From assembly GCF_015689335.1 (NCBI RefSeq), contig NZ_CP065053.1, positions 3,348,001 to 3,412,000 of the forward strand: a DNA stretch of 64,000 bases, read 5' to 3'. Made by a program: the position numbers and the translations under genes. Below are positions 55,195-63,710 of the stretch, piece by piece (positions within the stretch are counted from its first letter, which is position 1; every line of letters begins with the position of its first letter). The notes beneath the pieces were generated by a model. The model was not told where the DNA came from. It saw only the letters and a list, made by a program, of their open reading frames with translations, and did no database searches. Origin of the DNA: Massilia antarctica (GTDB lineage: Bacteria; Pseudomonadota; Gammaproteobacteria; Burkholderiales; Burkholderiaceae_D).

Positions 55195-56982
55195 ATGAAT
55201 CAATTCGAGTACCCGCGGCCGCAGCTCGTGCGCGCGCATTGGATCAGCCTGAACGGGCCGTGGAACTTCATGTTCGACGATGAACGGCGCTGCCGCATGC
55301 CCGATGGCGCGACCAAGTGGACGCACCAGATCGAGGTGCCGTTCGCGCCGGAGTCGCGCGCCAGCGGCATCGGCGACACGCTCTTCCACACGCTGTGCTG
55401 GTACGAACGCGCCTTCCATCTGGCCCCGCACGCGGGCCACACCTTGCTGCATTTCGGCGCGGTCGACTACCGCGCCAAGGTCTGGGTCAACCAGCACCTG
55501 GTGGCCGAGCACGAGGGCGGGCACACGCCGTTTTCGGCCGATATCAGCGGCGTGCTCAGGGAGGAGGGAACCCAGCTCGTGACGGTGTGCGTCGAGGATG
55601 ACCCGCACGACCTGGCCAAGCCGCGCGGCAAGCAGGACTGGCTGCTCGAAGCGCACTCGATCTGGTATCCGCGCACCACCGGCATCTGGCAGACGGTGTG
55701 GATCGAGCAGGTGGCGTCGACCTACATCCAGAGCCTGCGCTGGACGCCGATTTTCGAGACCTACGAAATCGGCTGCGAAATCTTTGCCACCGGCGACATC
55801 ACGGAAGACCTGTTTGTCGAGGTCAAGATCTGGCATGGCGCCAACCTGCTGGCCGACGACCACTACAAGCTGCTCGGTAACGAGGCTAACCGCAAGATCT
55901 CCTTGTCCGATCCCGGCATCGACGATTCGCGCAACGAGCTGCTGTGGAGCCCGGAGCGTCCCACCCTGCTCACCGCCGAGGTGAGCCTGCACCACCGGGG
56001 CAAGGTGCTCGACATGGTGCATTCCTACACGGCGCTGCGCTCGGTGGCGATCAACCGCGACCGCTTCATGTTGAATGGCCGCGCCTACGCGTTGCGGCTG
56101 GTGCTCGACCAGGGCTACTGGCCCGAATCGCTGCTGACGGCGCCGTCGGACGCGGCGCTCAAGCGCGACGTGGAGCTGGCCAGGGCCATGGGGTTTAACG
56201 GGGTGCGCAAGCACCAGAAAATCGAAGACCCGCGCTACCTGTACTGGGCCGACCGGCTCGGCCTGCTTGTATGGGAAGAAATGCCGTCGGCCTACCGTTT
56301 CAGTCCCAAGGCCATCACGCGCATGGTGCGCGAGTGGACCGAGGCGATCGAACGCGATTACAGCCACCCGTGCGTCATCGTCTGGGTTGCCTTCAACGAA
56401 TCCTGGGGCGTGCCCAACCTGACACTGACCCAGGCCCACCGCAACGCGGTCGAAGCCCTGTACCACCTGACCCGCACGCTCGACGCGACCCGCCCGGTGA
56501 TCGGCAACGATGGCTGGGAAGCGTCGGCCACCGACATCCTCGGCATCCACGACTATGACTGCAATCCCGACCGGCTGGCGGCGCGCTACACCACCAGCGA
56601 AGCGACGCGCACCCTGTTCGACCAGCGCCGTCCGGGCGGACGCATCCTTACGCTCGATGGTTTTCCGCACCGGGGCCAGCCCATCGTGCTGACCGAATTC
56701 GGCGGCGTCGCCTTCGACAAGCACAACGGCGGCGCGCGCACCTGGGGTTACTCGCGCGCCCACACCGCGGACAGTTTTCTCGACCTGTACCGGCGCCTGC
56801 TGACGGTGGTCAACACCACGACCATGTTCAGCGGCTTTTGCTACACCCAGTTCAGCGACACTTTCCAGGAAGCGAACGGCCTGCTGTGCGCCGACCGCAC
56901 GCCCAAGATCCCGCTCGAACTGATCAGCGCGGCCACGCGCAACGACGATGCGAAGGAGGAATGCTACCCGGGAATTGACTGA
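55195..56982 (+). CDS. Glycoside hydrolase family 2 protein
   Basis: 595-residue cytosolic GH2 enzyme (beta-galactosidase/glucuronidase/mannosidase clan). The N-terminal jelly roll starts [11 protein letters not shown]; an Ig-like domain follows from ~residue 180, then the TIM barrel. The acid/base is E402 in WVAFNESWG and the nucleophile E501 in VLTEFGG. There is no signal peptide, so it would act in the cytosol. The next gene, a glycosyltransferase fusion, starts 96 nt downstream, suggesting a shared role in making or recycling a surface glycan (inference). ATG at 55195 with GAGGAG upstream. Confidence 0.9.
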   Translation: MNQFEYPRPQLVRAHWISLNGPWNFMFDDERRCRMPDGATKWTHQIEVPFAPESRASGIGDTLFHTLCWYERAFHLAPHAGHTLLHFGAVDYRAKVWVNQHLVAEHEGGHTPFSADISGVLREEGTQLVTVCVEDDPHDLAKPRGKQDWLLEAHSIWYPRTTGIWQTVWIEQVASTYIQSLRWTPIFETYEIGCEIFATGDITEDLFVEVKIWHGANLLADDHYKLLGNEANRKISLSDPGIDDSRNELLWSPERPTLLTAEVSLHHRGKVLDMVHSYTALRSVAINRDRFMLNGRAYALRLVLDQGYWPESLLTAPSDAALKRDVELARAMGFNGVRKHQKIEDPRYLYWADRLGLLVWEEMPSAYRFSPKAITRMVREWTEAIERDYSHPCVIVWVAFNESWGVPNLTLTQAHRNAVEALYHLTRTLDATRPVIGNDGWEASATDILGIHDYDCNPDRLAARYTTSEATRTLFDQRRPGGRILTLDGFPHRGQPIVLTEFGGVAFDKHNGGARTWGYSRAHTADSFLDLYRRLLTVVNTTTMFSGFCYTQFSDTFQEANGLLCADRTPKIPLELISAATRNDDAKEECYPGID

Positions 56983-57078
56983 CCAGCCGCTCGCACCCAC
57001 CCGCGCGGGACGGCGCCGCGGGTCAGCAGGACACACCACTTTGCCAACGTATGCCCGCGATGGGCGAAAGGAGATAGC

Positions 57079-59751
57079 ATGTCGACGATCATCGTTTTTT
57101 GCCACCTGCGCTGGGATTTTGTTTACCAGCGGCCGCAGCAGTTGCTGTCGCGGCTGGCACAATATTTCCGCATCCTCTTCATCGAGGAGCCCGTGCACGA
57201 TGATGGCGACAGCTACATGGAGCAATCGACCCCGGTTCCGAATGTGACCGTGTACCGGCCGCACACGCCGGTGCATGCGCCGGGCTTTCACGACGACCAG
57301 ATCCGCCTGCTGCAACCGATGCTGGCCGGCCTGGTCGAGCCCGGCGAGCAACCCATCGTCTGGTTTTACACGCCGATGGCCTTGCCGCTGCTGCAGGAAT
57401 TGCATGCGGGGCTGGTGGTGTACGACTGCATGGACGAGCTGGCGGCCTTCAAGAATCCTCCGCGCCAGCTCCTGCAGCGCGAAACGGCGCTGCTGAACCT
57501 GGCCGATCTGGTATTTGCCGGCGGACCGAGCCTGTATCAGGCCAAGCGCGCGCGCCACACCAATGCGCACTGCTTTCCCAGCAGCGTAGACGTGCGCCAC
57601 TTCGAGCGTGCGCTCGAGCGCCACAACAGCCATCCGCTGCAGGCCGGCATCGGCGCGCCGCGCCTCGGCTTTTACGGGGTGATCGACGAACGCTTCGACG
57701 CCCCCCTGATCGCCACCCTGGCCGACGCCCATCCCGACTGGCAACTGGTGATGGTCGGGCCGGTCATGAAAATCGACCCCGCCAGCCTGCCGCAGCGACC
57801 CAACATCCATTACCTGGGGCAGCAGCCGTACGAAGCGCTGCCTGGCCTGCTGGCCGGCTGGGACGTGTGCCTGCTGCCATTTGCCCTGAACGATGCCACC
57901 CGTTTCATCAGCCCGACCAAGGTGCTCGAATACATGGCCGCCGAACTGCCCATCGTCAGCACTGGCATTGCCGACGTCGCCCGTCCGTACGGCCACGTGG
58001 TCGCGATCGCGCGCGATGCGGACGGCTTCCTGGCGGCGTGCGAGGCAGCGCTGGCGATGACGCCCGAACGGCGCGCCGCCATGGGCGCCACCATGCGCGC
58101 CATCGTGGCCGGCACCTCGTGGGATGTCACGGTGAACGCCATGCGCCGCTTGCTGGCGGAGACGAAACCCGGGCGCAGCACGAGCCGCTTCAGCGGCGCC
58201 GGCAATGCGGGCAACGCGGGCCCGGCCGCCGGCGCCAAGGCCGGCGGCACAGGCAAAGGCGGCGGCACCGGGACCGGGGCCACGGTCAACCCCTTGCGCT
58301 CGCCGAGCGGGGGCCAGAAAGTGCAGACGGTCATCATCGGCGCCGGTCCCACGGGTCTGTCGGCGGCGTATCACCTGGGCGAGGGCGCGGTGCTGCTCGA
58401 CAAGAACGCGAGCGTCGGCGGCTGGTGCCGCTCGATCCATGACCAGGGCTTCACCTTCGACCATGCCGGCCACATCATGTTTTCCAACGATCCCTACGTG
58501 CTGTCGCTGTATGAGATGCTGCTCGGCCCTAACCTGCACTGGCAAAACCGCGAAGCCTGGGTCTACAGCAAGCAGGTGTACACGCGCTATCCCTTCCAGG
58601 GCGCCCTGTATGGCTTGCCGCCGAAGGTCATCACCGAATGCATCATCGGTGCGATCGAAGCGCGTTTCGGTAGCATCAACGGGGCAAGCGCGGCGCCGCC
58701 CTGTGCCGTCAAGCCGGTGGAAGACTGCTGCGCGGACGGTAGCGTCGAGCTCGCGCACGGCAGCGCCAGCATGGCGCCGCGCACGCGCGAGAGCCAGAAT
58801 TTCGAGGAATTCATTTACAAGGTCTGGGGCCGCGGGATCGCCGAGCACTTCGCCATCCCGTACAACAAGAAGCTGTGGACCGTTCCTCTGAGCGAGATGG
58901 AAACTTCCTGGCTCGGGGGCAGGGTGCCGCTGCCCGACCTCGAAGAAATCATCGAGGGCGCGCTGGAACCGGTCGCCAAGCCGATGGGGCCGAACGCGCG
59001 CTTCGGCTACCCGCTCTCCGGTGGTTTTCAGGCCTTGATGTCCGGTTTCCTGCCGCATATCAAGGGCCGGATTGACATGCAGGCCGAGGCGGCCCAGCTG
59101 CTGCCGCGCGAGCACGTGCTGGTGATGGCCGACGGCAGCCGCTACCGCTACGATCACCTAATCAGCACGATGCCCTTGCCGGAACTGATCAAGCTGATCG
59201 GCAGCGAGGCGCCGCGCGATGTACGCGAAGCGGCCGCTGGCTTGCGTCATTTATCGGTCCGTTGCGTCAACCTTGGCGTGGCGCGCGAAAACATCAGCGA
59301 CAAGCACTGGATCTACTATCCGGAAGACACGATTTTCCACCGGATTTTCGTCCAGGGAAACGCCAGTCCTCACTGCAACCCGCCCGGTGGATTCGGACTG
59401 ACCTGCGAGATCTCCTATTCGCCGTGGAAGCCCTTGCCGCTTGATGGCCAGGCGTTGATCGACCGTTGCATCGAAGATTGCGTCAAGGTCACCATGCTCA
59501 GGCCGGATGACCGCATCATTACCGCCAATCTGGTCGACATGCCCTATGCGTATGTGGTCTACGACCATGCGCGCGCGGCCAATGTGGCAAGAGTCAAGGC
59601 ATGGCTGGCGCGCTACGACATCGTGCTGGCGGGACGCTACAGCGAATGGGAATACTACAACTCCGACCACGCTTTCATCGCCGGCAAGAAGGCGGCGGAA
59701 GCGGTGCTTCGCCAGCGCGCCGATGCGGCGCAGAATGTCGGGTCGGAGTGA
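57079..59751 (+). CDS. Glycosyltransferase fused to UDP-galactopyranose-mutase-like flavoprotein
   Basis: 890 residues in two enzymes. Residues 1-~370 are a GT-B glycosyltransferase (IVFCHLRWDFVYQRPQQLLS, FYTPMALPLLQEL, FISPTKVLEYMAAELPIVST). A Gly/Ala/Thr linker covers ~375-415. From ~416 an FAD-binding Rossmann motif appears (VIIGAGPTGLSAAYHLG, GAGPTGL at 421-427), followed by a UGM/protoporphyrinogen-oxidase-like body (GGWCRSIHDQGFTFDHAGHI, VWGRGIAEHFAIPYNKKLW, SEMETSWLGGRVPLPDLEE). A ~40-residue insert (~533-573) interrupts the flavoprotein. The fusion could couple sugar-ring isomerisation to transfer. ATG at 57079 behind AAAGGAG. Confidence 0.87.
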   Translation: MSTIIVFCHLRWDFVYQRPQQLLSRLAQYFRILFIEEPVHDDGDSYMEQSTPVPNVTVYRPHTPVHAPGFHDDQIRLLQPMLAGLVEPGEQPIVWFYTPMALPLLQELHAGLVVYDCMDELAAFKNPPRQLLQRETALLNLADLVFAGGPSLYQAKRARHTNAHCFPSSVDVRHFERALERHNSHPLQAGIGAPRLGFYGVIDERFDAPLIATLADAHPDWQLVMVGPVMKIDPASLPQRPNIHYLGQQPYEALPGLLAGWDVCLLPFALNDATRFISPTKVLEYMAAELPIVSTGIADVARPYGHVVAIARDADGFLAACEAALAMTPERRAAMGATMRAIVAGTSWDVTVNAMRRLLAETKPGRSTSRFSGAGNAGNAGPAAGAKAGGTGKGGGTGTGATVNPLRSPSGGQKVQTVIIGAGPTGLSAAYHLGEGAVLLDKNASVGGWCRSIHDQGFTFDHAGHIMFSNDPYVLSLYEMLLGPNLHWQNREAWVYSKQVYTRYPFQGALYGLPPKVITECIIGAIEARFGSINGASAAPPCAVKPVEDCCADGSVELAHGSASMAPRTRESQNFEEFIYKVWGRGIAEHFAIPYNKKLWTVPLSEMETSWLGGRVPLPDLEEIIEGALEPVAKPMGPNARFGYPLSGGFQALMSGFLPHIKGRIDMQAEAAQLLPREHVLVMADGSRYRYDHLISTMPLPELIKLIGSEAPRDVREAAAGLRHLSVRCVNLGVARENISDKHWIYYPEDTIFHRIFVQGNASPHCNPPGGFGLTCEISYSPWKPLPLDGQALIDRCIEDCVKVTMLRPDDRIITANLVDMPYAYVVYDHARAANVARVKAWLARYDIVLAGRYSEWEYYNSDHAFIAGKKAAEAVLRQRADAAQNVGSE

Positions 59752-59878
59752 GGGTGCTCATGCCCCAGGCAATGGCGCTCGACCTTGCGACGGCGCCGCT
59801 CGAGGCTTCACCCGGACCGCGATCGTCGCTGAAAAGCGTAGGGTGCGCGGCAACGACGGGACGGATCGGTCACACCCT
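59752..59878. other. Spacer after the fusion gene
   Basis: GC-rich sequence with no supported gene; runs into the hexanucleotide repeat. Confidence 0.4.
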
Positions 59879-59966
59879 GCGGCTGCGGTTGCCGTTGCGG
59901 CTGCAGTTGCCGTTGCAGCTGCGGTTGCGGCTGCGGTTGCGGTTGCGCCTGCGGCTGCGGTTGCGC
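59879..59966. repeat. Hexanucleotide tandem repeat
   Basis: About 14 units of GCGGCT/GCGGTT with variants GCCGTT, GCAGTT, GCAGCT and GCGCCT, all in 6-bp register. Confidence 0.85.
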
Positions 59967-59981
59967 CGGTCAGTCATTTCG

Positions 59982-60036
59982 CACACATCCGGCGCATGGT
60001 CAGCACACATTCGGCGCATGGTCAGCACGCGTTCAG
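59982..60036. repeat. 22-bp tandem repeat
   Basis: CACACATYCGGCGCATGGTC-AG twice (59982-60003, 60004-60025, one mismatch), then a partial third unit to 60036. Confidence 0.8.
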
Positions 60037-60105
60037 CACACGAAGTGGGCATGCCGACGCCAGGCGCTATTGCCTGGCCGTTCCGCGTCGCCGATCGGCG
60101 CGGCG

Positions 60106-60822
60106 CTAGCGCTCGATGGCGCCCCCTGCCATGCGCACGCGGTCACCTGTCACGAAGGACGGCGCCCATTCCTGGGTGATGACCTGGGTGCCGCCGTCAT
60201 CCATCTTGAGCGTGATGCGATAGACGCGGTCGCCAGTCATTGTGCTGCCGCTGGTGCCCGTACTGCCGGCGCTGCCGGTGCCGCCCACGGACCCTCCCGC
60301 TCCGCTCGTCCCGCTGGCTTGACTCTTCACCACTTCGATTTTGCTCACGGTGCTGTTGGGCGCGCCGGATGGCGCGCTGGCTCCGCTTGCCATGCTGCCG
60401 CTACCCGACTGGGCGCCGCCGCTTGTCGCACTGGAACTCCCCATTCCGGCCGTGGCGCTGCCGGTTCCCGTGCCGGCCATGCTTCCGCTCCCCCCGCTGG
60501 TATTCGTGCCGCCGCTCGTCTGGCTGCTGCCGGTGCCCGAGGCGGCGCCGCCGCCGTCCGTGGTTCCGCTGCTGCCCGTCCCGGCAGCGCTGCCGCTGCT
60601 TCCCGCCATGCCGCTGCTGCCCGTTGCCGCGGTGCCGGAGCTGGTCCCCGTCGTTGCGCCGCTGCCCGTCGTGCTCCCGCTCGATGGCGTACTGGCGGAT
60701 GTGTCGCCGCTGGTGCCGCTGGTGCCACTGGCTGTGTCGCCATTCATGCCGGTGGAACTGCAGGCCGCCAGTGCAGCAGCCAGCAAGCCCGCCAGCAGCA
60801 CGCTTTGTTCGATACGCTTCAT
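60106..60822 (-). CDS. Ser/Gly/Thr-rich lipoprotein with SlyB-like C-terminus
   Basis: 238 residues. Lipobox LAAC (MKRIEQSVLLAGLLAAALAA-C). About residues 22-195 are a low-complexity Ser/Gly/Thr/Ala region of short STG repeats. The C-terminal ~40 residues (VYRITLKMDDGGTQVITQEW, FVTGDRVRMAGGAIER) resemble the SH3-like end of SlyB-type outer membrane lipoproteins. The low-complexity stalk may place that domain away from the membrane. ATG at 60822 with GGAG 6 nt upstream. Confidence 0.8.
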   Translation of the reverse strand: MKRIEQSVLLAGLLAAALAACSSTGMNGDTASGTSGTSGDTSASTPSSGSTTGSGATTGTSSGTAATGSSGMAGSSGSAAGTGSSGTTDGGGAASGTGSSQTSGGTNTSGGSGSMAGTGTGSATAGMGSSSATSGGAQSGSGSMASGASAPSGAPNSTVSKIEVVKSQASGTSGAGGSVGGTGSAGSTGTSGSTMTGDRVYRITLKMDDGGTQVITQEWAPSFVTGDRVRMAGGAIER

Positions 60823-61022
60823 GATCAACTCCTTTGGTTGGGTGTGTTCCGTGGGTGCGTGACAATGCCGCGTGTCACTCCGGTAAGAGCGGAAAATCCG
60901 ACCGACGTTCCCATGCATTCTCTGCAATTTGACGCAGCTCAAACAATGATGAAATAGGCTTGCGTTGCGTGTGGAAGGAGGGCATGGCGCAAGGCAAGCG
61001 CAAGAAGAGATTGATGCAACGC

Positions 61023-61046
61023 AAAAGCCCGCCGGATCGGGCGGGC
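61023..61046 (-). terminator. Short hairpin with T4, minus strand
   Basis: GCCCGCC/GGCGGGC stem (61027-61033 with 61040-61046), followed on the minus strand by four T. It could end the VanZ-like transcript. Confidence 0.45.
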
Positions 61047-61082
61047 CATAATTTCCTACTTCCATTTTTTTGAGAGCCCGCC

Positions 61083-61394
61083 ATGCCTGCTTCGTCGCTC
61101 TCCAGCCTGATTGTCGACCTGGTCGCTTCGATGGAAACGACCGTCATCAGCCTGCGTGAACATCATTTGTCGGGGCAAGCCGTGCATCGCCTCCTGCGCG
61201 AGGCGAGTGCCGGGCAGTATCTGGACGCGCCGCGCGCTACGCCGTGCGCTACGCCGCGCGCTACGCAGTGCGCAACGCCGGGTGGCGCGCCGCGCTTAAC
61301 GGGAGCGCGCCGCTTGCGGCAGGAAGGCCCAGAGCAGGCCAGCGGTGATCAGTGCGGCGTTGCAGTCGATCAGCCAGTCGCCGACCGCGCCTGA
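61083..61394 (+). CDS. Doubtful small ORF with repeat-derived tail
   Basis: 103 codons. The first ~48 (MPASSLSSLIVDLVASMETT, ISLREHHLSGQAVHRLLREA) look protein-like with a GAGAG site upstream. Codons ~50-65 come from an 11-13-bp repeat (GCGCTACGCCG units, ~61233-61280). The end overlaps the convergent VanZ-like gene by ~100 nt. It may be a real small protein eroded by the repeat, or chance. Confidence 0.3.
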   Translation: MPASSLSSLIVDLVASMETTVISLREHHLSGQAVHRLLREASAGQYLDAPRATPCATPRATQCATPGGAPRLTGARRLRQEGPEQASGDQCGVAVDQPVADRA

Positions 61395-61718
61395 GCGGTA
61401 CGGCAGGAAACTCTGCACCAGCTCGTCCAGTGCGCCCATGGCCATCACGGTCAGGACCGACTTGATCGCGCGTGCGCGCGCACTCCCCAAGCTGCCGGTG
61501 AACAAGAGAAATGTGATGATCCCGTAGGCGATCGTGTGCAGGACAATTCCTGACGCCACGGTGCCGATCTCGGCGCGCGCACCCGGCACGGAACCCATGA
61601 TGAGAATGGCGGCGTACATGGCCAATGCAGTGCCATAGCGCAATTTGCGCAGGCGTTCGTCGAGGACAAGAAGGGAAATCAGGGCGGGCATGGCAGGGCG
61701 TATCGGAAAAACCATCAC
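61296..61718 (-). CDS. VanZ-like membrane protein
   Basis: 140 residues with four hydrophobic segments (TALAMYAAILIMGSVPGA, VASGIVLHTIAYGIITFLLF, LTVMAMGALDELVQSFLP, WLIDCNAALITAGLLWAFLP). The VanZ pattern H-x3-Y-x(3) in TM2 and the conserved DELVQ-x6-R-x5-D-W-L-x-D stretch are present. The family is linked to teicoplanin resistance in Gram-positives, unknown role here. The start is GTG 61718, with ATG one codon later. Confidence 0.78.
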   Translation of the reverse strand: MMVFPIRPAMPALISLLVLDERLRKLRYGTALAMYAAILIMGSVPGARAEIGTVASGIVLHTIAYGIITFLLFTGSLGSARARAIKSVLTVMAMGALDELVQSFLPYRSGAVGDWLIDCNAALITAGLLWAFLPQAARSR

Positions 61719-61775
61719 CTTACCATGCCGGCCGCCGGACCTGCACGGCCAGCACCTTGCCTGAAGGGCGCTACC

Positions 61776-62102
61776 TCAGATCGTCAGCGCCGGTGCACCA
61801 TTGCTGTAGCGCGCATCGAAACAGGCCTGGCACTGGGCGCAGAACAGGTGGGCGACGCGCACGGCACGCTGGCGCAAGACCAGCTTGAGGTGCGTATGCT
61901 TGCAATTCGGGCAAGTTTCCCTGACCTTGCCAAAGGTGATCAGTTCGACCGGGACTTCGTCGTCGTCGAGGAGGTCGACGACAGCGCTGGGATTGAGTTC
62001 ACTAAGGACGAGCGAGTCGTCGGGGCTGTGGCGCTGGCGGCGGCTGAGGTGTGCCTGTTGAGAAAGTGGCTCGGATAATGCATCAAGGACATGTTCACTC
62101 AT
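61776..62102 (-). CDS. Small zinc-ribbon hypothetical protein
   Basis: 108 residues. The second half has two CxxC pairs, RETCPNCKHTHLKL and HLFCAQCQACFDARY, that would form a zinc ribbon. The first half is acidic and low in structure (VVDLLDDDEVPVELITFGK). Function unknown. ATG at 62102 has GGAG 8-9 nt upstream. Confidence 0.65.
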   Translation of the reverse strand: MSEHVLDALSEPLSQQAHLSRRQRHSPDDSLVLSELNPSAVVDLLDDDEVPVELITFGKVRETCPNCKHTHLKLVLRQRAVRVAHLFCAQCQACFDARYSNGAPALTI

Positions 62103-62241
62103 TCTTATCGCTCCGCTTGGCTGGCCAATGGTTAGGAAAAAACTCGAGGAACTTCATCATAGATGAATAGGCGGCAGCTTCAAGCCTTAATGTCATCTTT
62201 TTGCCAACCCTAGTCAAAGGAACAGGAAAAACTGTTGCGTT

Positions 62242-62270
62242 AAAAAAAAGCCCGCTTGTGGGAGCGGGCT
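62242..62270 (-). terminator. Minus-strand terminator of an unassigned transcript
   Basis: AGCCCGCT/AGCGGGCT stem with eight T on the minus strand. No gene on that strand lies directly upstream, so it marks a short non-coding transcript. Confidence 0.75.
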
Positions 62271-62375
62271 AAACCCAAGATCGGGCCAAGAGATCGTCAA
62301 TTCGGAGTGGTGTGCCGCCCTCTGGGTCGGCACACCTGGCTGCCAGTCACGCATATCGGGTGCGTGTACAGCAGA
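62242..62375 (-). ncRNA. Candidate small RNA
   Basis: On the minus strand a TATACT box (about 62383-62378) is followed by ~130 nt that contain a strong hairpin (GGTGTGCCG..CGGCACACC, 62310-62337) and end in the terminator at 62270-62242. No credible coding frame exists. There is no recognised RNA family. The rest of the 62103-62678 spacer shows no gene. Confidence 0.35.
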
Positions 62376-62526
62376 TGAAGCAAGTATAGGCAGGCAATGT
62401 GACCCAGCTATGACAATGCGCAACAATTGCGCAGGTGCGATAAATTGCTGCGGCTCAAAGACCGGACAGGCGCCACAGCCGCCTTGCCATACAGGCATCA
62501 GGACACAGGCTGCGCGTTTGCCAGGC

Positions 62527-62556
62527 AAAAAAAAGCCCGCTGATGAAAGCGGGCTT
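62527..62556 (-). terminator. Terminator downstream of ohr
   Basis: GCCCGC/GCGGGC stem (62549-62554 with 62535-62540) and eight T on the minus strand, ~120 nt after the ohr stop. Confidence 0.75.
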
Positions 62557-62678
62557 CAAACTATTTTCTTGGAGGAAGATAGTGGAGACAGGTGCAATTA
62601 TGCGGCGTGGACACTTATATGTCTAATTGACATTTTTGATACCGGACATGCGTTTGTCTTATATCTGCATGCCGGCAC

Positions 62679-63101
62679 TCAGACTTCCACGCTCAGCTCG
62701 ACCTCGATGTTGCCGCGCGTCGCGTTCGAGTAGGGGCACACTTCATGCGCCTTGTTCACTGCCGCCTGGGCCGTTGCCTGGTCCATGCCGGGGGTTTTCA
62801 CGACCAGCTTGACGGTCAGGCCGAAGCCGCCCTTGTCGTTCGGGCCCACGCCGACCGAGGCGTCGATGCTGGTGGCGGCCGGCACCGGGGTCTTGAGCGC
62901 GCCGCTGACCAGTTTCAGGGCCGACAGGAAACATGCCGCATAGCCCGCCGCGAACAGTTGCTCGGGATTGGTGCCGGCGCCGCCCGCGCCGCCCAGGGAT
63001 GCCGGGGTCGACAGTTTGACGTCCAGGACCTTGTCATCGGAAACGGCGCGGCCATCGCGACCGCCGGTTGCTGTTGCGTGTGCTGTGTAGAGAACTTGCA
63101 T
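62679..63101 (-). CDS. ohr: Organic hydroperoxide resistance protein Ohr
   Basis: 140-residue OsmC/Ohr-fold thiol peroxidase that reduces organic and fatty-acid hydroperoxides. The reactive Cys pair is present in AAGYAACFLSALK and HEVCPYSNATRGN. N-terminal VLYTAHATATGGRDGRAVSD is typical of Ohr rather than OsmC. ATG at 63101 has GGAG 6 nt upstream; the frame extension to 63206 covers the operator and is not coding. Regulated by OhrR through the palindrome at 63156-63176. Confidence 0.95.
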   Translation of the reverse strand: MQVLYTAHATATGGRDGRAVSDDKVLDVKLSTPASLGGAGGAGTNPEQLFAAGYAACFLSALKLVSGALKTPVPAATSIDASVGVGPNDKGGFGLTVKLVVKTPGMDQATAQAAVNKAHEVCPYSNATRGNIEVELSVEV

Positions 63102-63155
63102 GGTGACTCCTTGCTTGGGTTGGGGCGGCAACGCTGTGCCGATGGAATGACTATA

Positions 63156-63176
63156 GCGCACAATTGAATTGTGCGC
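63156..63176. promoter_or_regulatory. OhrR operator
   Basis: GCGCACAATT-G-AATTGTGCGC, perfect 10-bp arms, between ohr and ohrR. The core ACAATT..AATTGT matches known OhrR boxes. Confidence 0.8.
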
Positions 63177-63233
63177 AATTAATTTACTGAAATTATTTTT
63201 GGACAAACAGCGGGGCGGCCCCCGCCGCAGGAC

Positions 63234-63710
63234 TCAGTCGTGGTCGTCCATGGCCTTGAACAGGTCGTCGCGCACGCTCGACAGTTCGCTGCGCATGCGT
63301 CCCAGTGCGGCCAGTTCCTGTCCGCTGGCGCACAGCACCTGTTCGGGAATCGCCTCGGCCTGTGCGCGCAGGTCGCGACCTTCGTCCGTGAGCACGATGC
63401 GCACCTGGCGCTCGTCGTGCGGATCGCGGTTGCGCGACAGCAGGCCGTTGCCTTCGAGCCGCTTGAGCAGCGGCGTGAGCGTGCCCGAATCGAGAAACAG
63501 GCGCGCGCCGATATCCTTGACCAGGATCGCATCCTGCTCCCACAGCACCAGCATCACCAGGTATTGCGGGTACGTCAGGCCGAGCCGGTCGAGCATCGGC
63601 TTGTAGGTCTTGGTCATCGCATGCGAGGCTGAATACAGCGCGAAGCAAAACTGGTTTTCCAGCGCCAGCATGTTGACCGAGGCCGGCAAGGTCTGTTTGG
63701 TTTGGCTCAT
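63234..63710 (-). CDS. ohrR: MarR-family peroxide sensor OhrR
   Basis: 158 residues. MarR winged helix ([59 protein letters not shown]) with the N-terminal sensing cysteine in [15 protein letters not shown]. Oxidation of that Cys by organic peroxide releases the repressor. Its ATG overlaps the TGA of the upstream SDR gene (ATGA), so the two are translationally coupled. The ohr gene lies downstream on the same strand, with the operator in between. Confidence 0.94.
   Translation of the reverse strand: MSQTKQTLPASVNMLALENQFCFALYSASHAMTKTYKPMLDRLGLTYPQYLVMLVLWEQDAILVKDIGARLFLDSGTLTPLLKRLEGNGLLSRNRDPHDERQVRIVLTDEGRDLRAQAEAIPEQVLCASGQELAALGRMRSELSSVRDDLFKAMDDHD

Noticed and set aside
55192..59157. 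1321-codon open frame on the minus strand
   Set aside because: It lies opposite the GH2 and fusion genes, both of which have clear catalytic motifs. The minus-strand product is Arg/His/Gln-rich, typical of antisense to GC-rich genes.
62214..62528. 104-codon minus-strand ORF
   Set aside because: It runs through a strong terminator hairpin and T-run and has no ribosome site or family features.
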